From NCBI RefSeq assembly GCF_027270735.1, contig NZ_JAPWIJ010000003.1, positions 186,001 to 250,000 of the forward strand: 64,000 nt of DNA. The letters run 5' to 3'. The position numbers were made by a program, and so were the translations under genes. Of the stretch, positions 11,425 through 20,784 are shown in pieces. The notes beneath the pieces are model-generated. The model was not told where the DNA came from. It saw only the letters and a program-made list of their open reading frames with translations, and searched no databases. Positions within the stretch are counted from its first letter, which is position 1; the number at the start of each line of letters is the position of its first letter. The stretch comes from Rhodococcus ruber. Lineage in GTDB: Bacteria > Actinomycetota > Actinomycetes > Mycobacteriales > Mycobacteriaceae.

Positions 11425-12791
11425 GCCTTCGCTCCTGTCGAGGTCGTGGAATCGGCGGGCTGGGCCGAATCGGATTCGTGGAATTTCGACGCCACCGGTT
11501 TGATGGCTTCGTTCGCCAGGAACCCGACGACCAACAATCCGATCATCACGTAGAAGGCCGGGAGGTATCGGCCGGTGGTTCCCGGTTCTCCGGCGTCGGC
11601 GATGGCGTTGACGATCAACGGCCCCAGAACACCTGCAACCGACCATGCGGTGAGCAGTCGTCCGTGAATTGCGCCCACCTGGTAGGTGCCGAAGAGGTCC
11701 TTGAGATAGGCCGGAACGGTTGCGAATCCCGCGCCGTAGAACGACAGGATCAACAGTGCCGACACCATGAAGAGGATCTTGTTCGTGTTGGTGAACAGTG
11801 CGATGTACAGGTAGAGCAACGCGCCGACGCCCAGGTACATCCGGTAGATGTTCTTGCGGCCCACCGCATCGGAGACCGACGACCAGACGAACCGTCCGAT
11901 CATGTTCGTCAACGAGAGGAAGGCAACGAAACCGGCGGCCGCAGCAGCCAGAGACTCCGGCGAGGTGGCGTCGGGGAAGAAGTCCTGATAGATACCCGAG
12001 CCTCGCTCGAGAATTCCGATGCCGGCAGTGACGTTGAAACACAACACCACCCACAACAGCCAGAACTGAGGGGTCTTGACGGCGTTCGCGGCCGACACGT
12101 TGTGCGTGGAAATCATCGCCGACGACGCCGGCGGGGTCCATCCGGCAGGCTTCCATCCTTCGGCCGGCACTCTGATCAACGCGACACCCAGTGCCATGAA
12201 CACCGCGTAACCGACGCCGAGCGTCAGGAACGTCTTGGCGATCGAACCATCGGTGAAGCCGCCGAAGTTCACCATCAGTTGGCTGGTGAGCGGTGACGCG
12301 ATCAGGGCACCGCCGCCGAAGCCCATGATGGCGATACCGGTGGCCATTCCCGGCCGGTCCGGGAACCACTTCATCAGCGTCGACACGGGCGAGATGTATC
12401 CGATTCCGAGGCCGATACCGCCGACGAACCCGTACCCGAAGATCACCAGCCAGAACTGGCCGAGGGCCATGCCGAGTGCGGAAATGAGCAGTCCGGATAC
12501 GAAGAAGACCAGAGAGACGGCCATCGCCCAACGCGGACCGTTCTTCTCCACTCTGGTCCCGAAGATCGCGGCCGACAGGCCGAGCATCACGATGGCGAGC
12601 TGAAACGGTATGGCGGTGACTGTTCCGCTGAGTCCCAGCGCATCGGGCTGTGAGATGGCGTTCTTGAATACGCTCCATGCGTACGCAGACCCGATCGCGA
12701 GGTGGATCGACAGTGCTGCCGGCGGTATCAACCAGCGACTCCACTCGGGCGTAGCAACGATTCTGGAGCGGTCGAGAATGGGGAGGGTCAT
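11421..12791 (-). CDS. OFA-family MFS transporter (oxalate/formate antiporter type)
   Basis: A 456-residue carrier with twelve expected membrane spans. The N-terminal part carries LAIGSAYAWSVFKNAI, and GFGGGALIASPLTSQL marks the middle of the first half; both are typical of the OFA family, which carries small organic acids such as oxalate, formate or pyruvate. The ATG at 12791 was chosen because an AAGGGA ribosome site lies seven bases upstream. It is coupled to the 38-residue small subunit. The substrate cannot be deduced from sequence. Confidence 0.88.
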   Translation of the reverse strand: MTLPILDRSRIVATPEWSRWLIPPAALSIHLAIGSAYAWSVFKNAISQPDALGLSGTVTAIPFQLAIVMLGLSAAIFGTRVEKNGPRWAMAVSLVFFVSGLLISALGMALGQFWLVIFGYGFVGGIGLGIGYISPVSTLMKWFPDRPGMATGIAIMGFGGGALIASPLTSQLMVNFGGFTDGSIAKTFLTLGVGYAVFMALGVALIRVPAEGWKPAGWTPPASSAMISTHNVSAANAVKTPQFWLLWVVLCFNVTAGIGILERGSGIYQDFFPDATSPESLAAAAAGFVAFLSLTNMIGRFVWSSVSDAVGRKNIYRMYLGVGALLYLYIALFTNTNKILFMVSALLILSFYGAGFATVPAYLKDLFGTYQVGAIHGRLLTAWSVAGVLGPLIVNAIADAGEPGTTGRYLPAFYVMIGLLVVGFLANEAIKPVASKFHESDSAQPADSTTSTGAKA

Positions 12792-12931
12792 CGAAATCCC
12801 TTGGTATCGAGAGCGGTACAAACATCAACTATCTCCTGCAGTCAAACACGAGCACCGCCCGGCCTGCTCACAATCGGACATAGTTTCTTCACCGAACTCA
12901 CTACATCGAGCCGGGTATCCTCGGGGCCGCG

Positions 12932-12937
12932 TAATCT
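12932..12937 (+). promoter_or_regulatory. Putative -10 element (leaderless) of the 150-residue protein gene
   Basis: TAATCT lies seven bases before the GTG at 12945. An AGGGA stretch also lies between them, so either a leaderless or a very short leader is possible. Confidence 0.5.
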
Positions 12938-12944
12938 AGGGACA

Positions 12945-13397
12945 GTGGATATCGAACGATGGCGGAGTAGATTGCCGGTGAAGCGAGCCTCGGACGGCGA
13001 GGTGATCGGGTGGACTGTCGCACACAACTCGAGTGGGTCGACTCCGCACGACGAACACGACGAGGGCTACCTGGTCGATGCCGTCAATCCGGTGGGAATC
13101 ACTGTTGCGCAGGGTGTGTCGTTGGAGGACGCGATTGCCGCCCTGGAAGAACGCGGACTGGCATCACTGTCGTTGCCGCACTGGACGAAAGCCCCGCTGC
13201 CTCTGCAGATCGAGACCGATCTCCTCACCCCGCAAGACGATTGGCAGTGGCGTCGGGTATTGATGACGCAACTCGACGACAACCGAGTGTGGATCAGACC
13301 CGCGTACCCGAGTTGGCCGGAACGACTTCTCGAAATTCCGTTGTCGATCCCGGCCGACGACGTTCTGCGACCCCACTCCCCCGCCGATTCCGACTGA
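12945..13397 (+). CDS. Conserved hypothetical protein, 150 residues
   Basis: I do not recognise a family. The protein is soluble, acidic and Trp-rich, starting MDIERWRSRLPVKRAS. The middle reads GITVAQGVSLEDAIAALEERGLASLSL, which looks like an alpha/beta fold, and the end is Pro-rich. The GTG at 12945 was chosen from the -10 element just upstream; the open frame continues upstream into non-coding sequence. It converges on the hydrolase gene with one base between stop codons and is divergent from the MFS gene. Confidence 0.65.
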   Translation: MDIERWRSRLPVKRASDGEVIGWTVAHNSSGSTPHDEHDEGYLVDAVNPVGITVAQGVSLEDAIAALEERGLASLSLPHWTKAPLPLQIETDLLTPQDDWQWRRVLMTQLDDNRVWIRPAYPSWPERLLEIPLSIPADDVLRPHSPADSD

Positions 13398-13398
13398 G

Positions 13399-14301
13399 TC
13401 AACAGCTTTCGAGAACAGACCTCAGCGAATCGGCCAGCTGCGTCAACCCGGGTTCCTCCACGGGCAGATGACCGCACCCGTCGAGCATCACGGTCTCGGT
13501 TTCTGCCCGGATGCGTTGCAGGAATCGGATACTGACCTGCGGCGGCGTCCATCGGTCCTCGGCGGGATGGGTCAGCAAGACCGATGGGCCGTCGTACTCT
13601 TCGGGCCGGGTGTGCGCGTAACCGAAGAAGTCGGCGAGAAAGCCGACGGGAACCCGCACCCCTCCACCCTTGGGGTCGCCAGCGCACAGGTTCGACAGTT
13701 CGGAGTTCAGACTCATGTTCGCCATGTCGGCCATCCACCGGACGGGAACACGAACCCGACCCGCCACCGATGACACCGCCCGCAGCAGCTGGGGTGCGGG
13801 TCCGCCCAGGATGGCGAAGCGGGCGGCAGCCCGACGAGCATGCACATCGGCAGGGTCGAGCAGGCACGTGGCGATCACCCTGTCCACCAACGCCGTTCGG
13901 TGCGCAACCTCGTAGGCGAGCATGCCGCCCATGCTTGCACCGAGCAGAATCAACGGGCGGTTGTCGATCGACTTCTCCGCGACGACGAGGTCGCACAGAA
14001 GATCGAGCCAGTCTCCGTAACGCACTGCCGATGGATCAGGGACGACGGTGTCTCCGTACAAGGGCAGGTCGGGACAGATCACCTCGAATCCCTCACGGGC
14101 CGCAATCGCGGCGTACGGCCACAACAGGCCCGAGTAGCCGCCCGCTCCGTGCAGAGCCAACACTCGGACCTTCGATTCGGGCCTGACCGCGCGCGCCACG
14201 TGAACAGTCGTGTCGCGCCACGTCCAGTATGTCGACTCGGGACTGCCGAACTCCGTCCGATACTGCTCTGGCAGAAAACGGAGGTATCGGTCGAAATCCA
14301 T
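13399..14301 (-). CDS. Alpha/beta hydrolase
   Basis: A 300-residue serine hydrolase. The oxyanion segment HGAGG lies at 51-55, the nucleophile elbow GASMGG at 121-126 (Ser123), the acid is probably the Asp of HPAEDRW, and the histidine is in DGCGHLPVEE. The complete triad suggests an active esterase or lipase-like enzyme, but the substrate is unknown. It is the last of a minus-strand set after dapB, the small membrane protein and the flavodoxin-like gene, 17 bases past the latter. Confidence 0.85.
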   Translation of the reverse strand: MDFDRYLRFLPEQYRTEFGSPESTYWTWRDTTVHVARAVRPESKVRVLALHGAGGYSGLLWPYAAIAAREGFEVICPDLPLYGDTVVPDPSAVRYGDWLDLLCDLVVAEKSIDNRPLILLGASMGGMLAYEVAHRTALVDRVIATCLLDPADVHARRAAARFAILGGPAPQLLRAVSSVAGRVRVPVRWMADMANMSLNSELSNLCAGDPKGGGVRVPVGFLADFFGYAHTRPEEYDGPSVLLTHPAEDRWTPPQVSIRFLQRIRAETETVMLDGCGHLPVEEPGLTQLADSLRSVLESC

Positions 14302-14318
14302 GGCCGAAACACTATCCG

Positions 14319-14771
14319 TCAGTCGGACAGTCCGGCCGAGACCGTGCCGCCCAGTTCGTAGCAGCGTTCGCGAGCTGCCTTGCCTCCGTCGGCGAGGTGC
14401 AGGGTGCCGAACACCTTCTCCAATCCCCAGCCCGACGCGATGGTCTCGACCCCGCGTGCGGCACCCACCGTATCGTTGTTGCCGTGAATCCATGCGCCAT
14501 AGGGCTTTCCGGCGACGGCGTCCAGGCACGGGTAGTAGACGGTGTCGAAGAAGTGCTTGAGCGCCCCGCTCATGTATCCGAAATTGGCAGGCGTGCCGAA
14601 GAGGAAACCGTCGGCATCGAGCACATCCGGGACTGTCGCGCCGAGAGCAGGCACACTGCGCACGTCCACACCGGTGATCTCGGGATCACGTGCGCCGGCG
14701 AGAACGGCCTCGAGCAACTCACGTGTGAGCGGGCTCGGAGTGTGGTGAACGACCAGCAGAGTGCGCGTCAT
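14319..14771 (-). CDS. Flavodoxin-like NAD(P)H-dependent oxidoreductase
   Basis: A 150-residue flavodoxin fold. The N-terminal strand and loop TLLVVHHTPSPLTREL would bind the FMN phosphate, and FGTPANFGYMSGALKHFFD contacts the isoalloxazine ring, as in WrbA-like reductases. It begins six bases after the stop of the membrane protein gene and is probably cotranscribed with it. The electron acceptor is unknown. Confidence 0.85.
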   Translation of the reverse strand: MTRTLLVVHHTPSPLTRELLEAVLAGARDPEITGVDVRSVPALGATVPDVLDADGFLFGTPANFGYMSGALKHFFDTVYYPCLDAVAGKPYGAWIHGNNDTVGAARGVETIASGWGLEKVFGTLHLADGGKAARERCYELGGTVSAGLSD

Positions 14772-14777
14772 CGACCG

Positions 14778-15236
14778 TCAGCTCTCGGCTCGTTCCAGCT
14801 CCACCGCGCGTTTCATGGTCTCGCGAGCTCGCCCGCGATCACCCGCATAGTCGTATGCCCGCGCAAGCCGGTACGAGCTTCGCCAGTTGTCCGGATCCTC
14901 TTCCCACTCGGCCTTGATCTGCTGGAACAGCTCGTCGGCGGCGTCGCGTTCGATTCGTCCCGACGGCATCCGCGGGAGGTCGTCGACGTCGAGTTCGAGG
15001 CCCTCCTCCCGCATGCGTGACGCCAGCCGCTGATGGTCGAAACCCGCTTTGAGCGTCGCCCACACGATCCACAATCCGACGATCGGCAGGAGGATGACCC
15101 CGATCCCCAGAGCGATACTGGCCACCCCGCCGTTCTGAATCAGAGTTACCCCGCGCTGGCCGAGCAGGAAGAAGTAGAAGCCGAGGATCAGCACCATCAC
15201 CGCGATGATGGCGACGACTTTGGTCGCTTTGTTCAC
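14778..15236 (-). CDS. Membrane protein with C-terminal TPR-like helix pair (Rv2772c-like)
   Basis: A 152-residue protein with two membrane spans (about 6-26 and 40-60). A charged cytoplasmic tail ends in WRSSYRLARAYDYAGDRGRARETMKRAVELE, which resembles one tetratricopeptide unit. The order dapB then this protein matches Rv2773c-Rv2772c of M. tuberculosis. Its function is unknown. The start is a GTG 11 bases after the dapB stop. Confidence 0.8.
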   Translation of the reverse strand: MNKATKVVAIIAVMVLILGFYFFLLGQRGVTLIQNGGVASIALGIGVILLPIVGLWIVWATLKAGFDHQRLASRMREEGLELDVDDLPRMPSGRIERDAADELFQQIKAEWEEDPDNWRSSYRLARAYDYAGDRGRARETMKRAVELERAES

Positions 15237-15247
15237 AGTCGATCAGC

Positions 15248-16087
<840 letters not shown>

Positions 16088-16088
16088 C

Positions 16089-16094
16089 TACGGT
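16089..16094 (+). promoter_or_regulatory. Putative -10 element of the orphan ABC ATPase gene (leaderless)
   Basis: TACGGT lies six bases before the GTG at 16101, with no Shine-Dalgarno between them. Confidence 0.45.
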
Positions 16095-16100
16095 CGTTCG

Positions 16101-16889
16101 GTGACGTCCACTGTTCTGTTCGCCGACCGAGTCGATCTGGTCCGCGGGGGCCGATACCTGCTCAGCGACGCCACGATGAGGGTCGACGAGGGCGAGCACT
16201 GGGTGTTGCTCGGTGCCAACGGTGCCGGTAAGAGCACCCTGCTCAGCTTGCTGGGAGCCATCGTCCATCCCACCCACGGTGCCGTACACGTTCTGGGGCA
16301 TCGCCTCGGCCGGGTGGACATGCGGGAATTGCGCACGCACATCGGCCACGTCGATCCACGGCTGAGGATCGACGCTCCGCTGACGTTGTTCCAGGTGGTA
16401 CTGACCGGGCTGACCAACACTCCCGACCTGATCCCGAGATGGTCGGCCACCGAGAACGAGATCGCCCGCGCTCACCGGCTGATCGAGTCCCTCGGCGTCG
16501 CCCATCGCACCGAGGCGTCATGGCACACGCTCTCGCAGGGAGAACGCGGCCGAGCGCTCATCGCGCGCGCCCTGCTCCCCGACCCCGCGGTGTTGCTGCT
16601 CGACGAGCCCGCCACCGGACTCGATCTCGCTGCCCGCGAACAACTCCTGAGTGCGCTCGACTCACTGCGGTCCGAGCACCCGAACCTGGCGAGCATCCTG
16701 GTGACGCACCACCTCGAGGAAATTCCGGTCTCGACCACGCACGCGCTCTTGGTCCGTAACGGAAAAGTACTGGCGCAAGGGTCTGTCGACACTGTGCTGA
16801 CCACCGAGAACATCAGTGTCTGTTTCGATCATCCCATCGAGATCTCGAAGCAACGTGGCCGTTGGGTGGCCACGGCCTCGCAGAGCTGA
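16101..16889 (+). CDS. ABC transporter ATP-binding protein (no adjacent permease)
   Basis: A 262-residue single nucleotide-binding domain. Walker A is GANGAGKST, the signature is LSQGERGRALIARAL, Walker B is VLLLDEPATGLD, and the switch histidine is in LVTHHLEEIP. The sequence recalls the ModF/YlmA type. No permease or binding protein lies beside it: dapB is divergent and the alcohol dehydrogenase converges three bases away. It may serve a distant transporter or act in a non-transport role. Confidence 0.88.
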   Translation: MTSTVLFADRVDLVRGGRYLLSDATMRVDEGEHWVLLGANGAGKSTLLSLLGAIVHPTHGAVHVLGHRLGRVDMRELRTHIGHVDPRLRIDAPLTLFQVVLTGLTNTPDLIPRWSATENEIARAHRLIESLGVAHRTEASWHTLSQGERGRALIARALLPDPAVLLLDEPATGLDLAAREQLLSALDSLRSEHPNLASILVTHHLEEIPVSTTHALLVRNGKVLAQGSVDTVLTTENISVCFDHPIEISKQRGRWVATASQS

Positions 16890-16892
16890 TGC

Positions 16893-17999
16893 TCAGTCGA
16901 AGACGATGACCTGACGGATCGCGTTACCGTCGGCCAATTCGTCCATGCCGCGGTTGATCTCGTCCAACGTGATACGCGAGGAGATCAGCTTCTCGACGGG
17001 AAGCCGACCCTCGCGCCACATCTGGGCGTACGTGGGGATGTCGCGTGCCGGCACGGCGGATCCCAGGTAGCTGCCGATGATCGTGCGCGCTTCCGCCACC
17101 AGACCCAAAGGCGAGATGGACGAGCGGGCGTCGGGTGCGGGAAGTCCGACGGTGATGGTCTTTCCCCCGGGAGCGGTTGCCGCGACTGCAGTCTCGAACG
17201 CGCGGGCATTGCCTGCGGCCTCGATCACGATGTCGGCCTTGATGCCCTTCTCTGCAAGCTCCGCGGGTGAGTAGACCTGTGTCGCACCGAGATCGGTCGC
17301 GGTGGACAGTTTGTCCGGGACGCCGTCGACACCGATCACCTCACCGGCACCGACCGATACTGCCGTCAGTACCGCCGCCATGCCTACTCCGCCGAGGCCG
17401 ACCACCATCACCGACTGCCCGGGCTTCGGAGTTCCGGCGTTGAGCACCGCCCCGCCGCCGGTCAGTACCGCACAACCGAGGACGGCCGCGATATCGGCTG
17501 GGATGTCGTCGTCCACCGGCACCACCGACTTCCGGCTGACCACAGCGTGTGTCGCAAATCCGGAGACTCCGAGGTGATGCTTGATCTCGGCACCGTCGCG
17601 GTGCAATTTTATGCCTCCGCCGAGCAACGTGCCGGCATTGTTCGACGCGCTTCCCACGACGCAGGGCATCTGGCCGTCGGTTGCACACCCGGCGCAGTCA
17701 CCGCAGCGCGGCAGGAACGTCATCACCACACGGGTCCCGACTGCTATGTCGTCGACGCCAACGCCCACTTCCTCGACGCGGCCCGCGGCCTCGTGGCCGA
17801 GCAGCATCGGGACCGGACGAACTCGATTGCCGTCGACCACCGACAGGTCCGAGTGACACAGCCCCGCGGCTTCGATTCTGATCAGCAGTTCGCCGTCGCC
17901 CGGTGACCCGAGCTCGAGGTCGGAGACGGTAATGGGATGAGAGTCCGCGAAGGGACGAGATCGGCCGATTTCTTCGAGTACTGCGCCGCGAATCTTCAT
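16893..17999 (-). CDS. Zinc-dependent alcohol dehydrogenase (MDR family)
   Basis: A 368-residue medium-chain dehydrogenase. Catalytic zinc ligands are suggested by AAGLCHSD and GHEAAGRVEEVG. The structural zinc cysteines are in the block starting RCGDCAGC, and the NAD(P) loop is VVGLGGVGM. It resembles AdhC/class III-like alcohol dehydrogenases. Substrate is not clear. It lies downstream of the glucosidase operon but is separated from it by a terminator, so it probably has its own promoter. Confidence 0.9.
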   Translation of the reverse strand: MKIRGAVLEEIGRSRPFADSHPITVSDLELGSPGDGELLIRIEAAGLCHSDLSVVDGNRVRPVPMLLGHEAAGRVEEVGVGVDDIAVGTRVVMTFLPRCGDCAGCATDGQMPCVVGSASNNAGTLLGGGIKLHRDGAEIKHHLGVSGFATHAVVSRKSVVPVDDDIPADIAAVLGCAVLTGGGAVLNAGTPKPGQSVMVVGLGGVGMAAVLTAVSVGAGEVIGVDGVPDKLSTATDLGATQVYSPAELAEKGIKADIVIEAAGNARAFETAVAATAPGGKTITVGLPAPDARSSISPLGLVAEARTIIGSYLGSAVPARDIPTYAQMWREGRLPVEKLISSRITLDEINRGMDELADGNAIRQVIVFD

Positions 18000-18022
18000 C
18001 CCGCCAGACTATGCGGCTGCGC

Positions 18023-18072
18023 CGCAGTGGTGTGAAAAAGTGCCGTGGAGGGCACTCGATCGCACCACTGCG
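18023..18072 (-). terminator. Nested hairpin terminator after the glucosidase gene
   Basis: Read on the minus strand, a 10-bp outer stem (18063-18072 with 18023-18032) encloses an inner 6-bp stem (18051-18056 with 18039-18044) followed by a run of five T. The inner hairpin plus T run is a classical intrinsic terminator, ten bases past the glucosidase stop. Confidence 0.8.
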
Positions 18073-18081
18073 CGTAGCGCA

Positions 18082-20760
18082 CTACAGCGGCAGACGTGGC
18101 CTGAGCAGGTGCGCAACCAGCGCAGTCCACCCCGTTTGGTGGGTGGCACCGAGACCCTCGCCGGTGTCCCCGTCGAAGTACTCGTTGAAGCTGGGATGCT
18201 CGCTCCACAGTGGGTCGAGGCTGGATTCGATGCGGTTGCCGTCGGCCGGCCTCTTGCCGTCCACCGGTCGGAACAGTCCGGCGAGACCGTTGTCGATCAA
18301 ATCCGCAGCGTCGGTGAGGGTGCGGTGGTTGCCCGAGCCGGTGGGGATCTCGATGGTGAACGAGTCGCCGTAGTACCGACCGTAGGCGCGCAGCTTGTCG
18401 GCCAGCAGCACGTTGACGGGGAACCACACCGGACCCCGCCAATTGGAATTGCCGCCGAACATTCCGGTGCGCGACTCCCCCGGTTCGTACTCGATCGACA
18501 GGCTTCGGCCGTCGACGTCGAAGGTGACCGGTTCGCGATACGAGGCCGAGAGCGATCGAATTCCGAACTGAGACAGAAACTCCTCGGAATCGAACATGCG
18601 CGCGAGTATTCGCTTCAGCCGCTCGGGCTGGACGAGCGTGAGCAACATTCGCACCTCGCCACCCTCACGCCGCGCCAGCAGCGGACTGACCATCTCGGGT
18701 CGCCGACGCTGGATCCACCGGAGGCGGGCGGTGAGATCGGGGCATTCTTCCTCGACCCACGGCGGGATTTCGGTGGCACCGAGGATGGGCAGTAGACCCA
18801 CCATGGACCGGACGCGCATCGGCACCGCGTCGCCCTCGGGTTGGACGAGGACGTCGTAGAAGAACCCGTCCTCTTCGTGCCACAACGAAATATGCTGTGA
18901 GCCGAACGAATTGACCGCTTTAGCGATCGAGAGGAAGTGCGAGAAGAACTTGGTTGCGACGTCGTCCCAGGCGCTGTCGTGCCGAGCCAGCTCCAAGGCG
19001 ATCTTGAACATCTGCTGGCAGTAGAACGCCATCCAACTCGTTGCATCGGACTGTTCGAGGCGAAACCCCGGGGGCAGCGGTGCGGATCGGTTGAACAATC
19101 CGATGTTGTCCATCCCGAGGAATCCGCCCTCGAAGATGTTGGACCCCTCGGAGTCCTTGCGGTTGACCCACCACGCGAAATTGAGCAGCAGCTTGGTGAA
19201 CACTCGAACCAGGAATTCTCGGTCGCGGTAACCGTCGATGCGGTAGACGTGCCACGCAGCCCACGCATGCACGGGTGGATTGACATCGCCGAACTCCCAT
19301 TCGTACGCCGGGAGTTGGCCGTTGGGGTGCATGGCCCATTCTCGGCACATCAGAACCAACTGTTCCTTGGCGAAATCGGCGTCCACGTGCGCCAGCGGAA
19401 TCGCATGAAAGGCCAGGTCCCAGGCCGCAAACCAGGGGTACTCCCACTCGTCGGGCATCGAAATCACATCGGCCAACGCGAGGTGCCGCCAGTGCGCATT
19501 ACGACCGCCCGGGTCCTGCCTCGATTCCGGGGCCGGTGCCCCCACCTTGTCGCCTTCGATCCACTCTTCGACGTCGTACCGGTAGAGCTGCTTCGTCCAC
19601 AACAGTCCGGCGTAGGCGCGCCGTGCCACGTGCCGATCGGTGTCGGTGAGCTCCGCACCGATCACTGCGCCGTAGAACTCGTCCGCCTCCACCTGACGAT
19701 CGACGTTGACCGCGTCGAATCCGGTCCCGAACGTCTGCTCGTCCGGCCGGTTGGGCGACAGGCGCAGTTTCACCGATTCCGTTGCGCCGGGGGCGATGTC
19801 GTCGAACCGATACCAGAAAGCAGCCTTCGTTCCGGTCTGCTCGGGGTTGACGGCATCGACGTCGCCGTCGACGACCCGCCGCCCGATTGCATCCTTGGGA
19901 TAGGCCGAGACGTTCTCCTGCCCCCACAGCGCTTCGGCGTTGGTTTCGTTGTCGCAGAACAGAACTGCAGGCGCGCCCTCGGCACTGAGGTAGTAACGCC
20001 CCAGAAATCCATGGTCGACGGCGATGGCCTCGAGACCACCGGCCAGCAGGTCGGGTCGAGTCAACTGAGCCAACGAACCACCGCGGTCGTCGCGTCCCCA
20101 CGACCACGTGTTGCGCAACCACAGGTGCGGCAGCAGATCGACCGACGCCGACTCGGGACCGTTGTTGGTGATGGAAATGGTAATGCAGATGTCGTCGGGT
20201 GAGGCCTTCGCGTACGTGACCTGCACGTCGAAGAACCTGTTCTCGTCGAGGATGCCGGTGTCGGCCAGCTCGTACTCGCGGTCGTCCCGACCGCGACGTG
20301 AATTCTCCTCTCGCAGCACGGCATACGGATACTCCGCATGCGGATAGCGGTAGAGCCACTGCATCCAACTGTGCGTCGGTGTTCCGTCGACCGCCCAGAA
20401 GTACTCCTTGACGTCCTCGCCGTGATTGCCCTCCTCGTTGGCCAGACCGAACAGCCGTTCCTTGAGAATCGGGTCTTTGCGATTCCACAGCGCGAACGAA
20501 AAATTGAGGAACCCGAAGCGATCACAGATTCCGCCGATGCCGTCCTCACCCCAGCGGTAGGCCCGCTTGTGCGCCTGATCGAACGGGAACGACGCCCAGG
20601 CGTTTCCGTCCTCCGAGTAGTCCTCGCGCACCGTGCCCCACTGGCGTCCTGCCAGGTACGGCCCCCACTGACGCCACGGGCCGCTGACGCCGGGTGATTC
20701 CGCCAACCGAGAGTGCTCGACGGTGGACGGGGTGGGAACGCTCACGGGATTGGTGGTCAC
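18082..20760 (-). CDS. GH63-type glucosidase (MGH1-like)
   Basis: An 892-residue protein of the large bacterial GH63/MGH1-like glucosidase type, with an (alpha/alpha)6 catalytic barrel. Recognisable segments are YLAGRQWGTVREDYS and FLNFSFALWNRKDPILKERL near the N-terminus, and SNWRGPVWFPVNVLL then GATHQTGWTALVA at the C-terminus. Relatives act on small glucosides such as glucosylglycerate, or resemble eukaryotic processing glucosidase I. The substrate here is unknown. It lacks a signal peptide, so it is probably cytoplasmic. It starts 24 bases after the DUF294 gene, so the two are likely cotranscribed. Confidence 0.85.
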   Translation of the reverse strand: MTTNPVSVPTPSTVEHSRLAESPGVSGPWRQWGPYLAGRQWGTVREDYSEDGNAWASFPFDQAHKRAYRWGEDGIGGICDRFGFLNFSFALWNRKDPILKERLFGLANEEGNHGEDVKEYFWAVDGTPTHSWMQWLYRYPHAEYPYAVLREENSRRGRDDREYELADTGILDENRFFDVQVTYAKASPDDICITISITNNGPESASVDLLPHLWLRNTWSWGRDDRGGSLAQLTRPDLLAGGLEAIAVDHGFLGRYYLSAEGAPAVLFCDNETNAEALWGQENVSAYPKDAIGRRVVDGDVDAVNPEQTGTKAAFWYRFDDIAPGATESVKLRLSPNRPDEQTFGTGFDAVNVDRQVEADEFYGAVIGAELTDTDRHVARRAYAGLLWTKQLYRYDVEEWIEGDKVGAPAPESRQDPGGRNAHWRHLALADVISMPDEWEYPWFAAWDLAFHAIPLAHVDADFAKEQLVLMCREWAMHPNGQLPAYEWEFGDVNPPVHAWAAWHVYRIDGYRDREFLVRVFTKLLLNFAWWVNRKDSEGSNIFEGGFLGMDNIGLFNRSAPLPPGFRLEQSDATSWMAFYCQQMFKIALELARHDSAWDDVATKFFSHFLSIAKAVNSFGSQHISLWHEEDGFFYDVLVQPEGDAVPMRVRSMVGLLPILGATEIPPWVEEECPDLTARLRWIQRRRPEMVSPLLARREGGEVRMLLTLVQPERLKRILARMFDSEEFLSQFGIRSLSASYREPVTFDVDGRSLSIEYEPGESRTGMFGGNSNWRGPVWFPVNVLLADKLRAYGRYYGDSFTIEIPTGSGNHRTLTDAADLIDNGLAGLFRPVDGKRPADGNRIESSLDPLWSEHPSFNEYFDGDTGEGLGATHQTGWTALVAHLLRPRLPL

Positions 20761-20784
20761 GGCACACAGTCTGGTCGTTGGCGG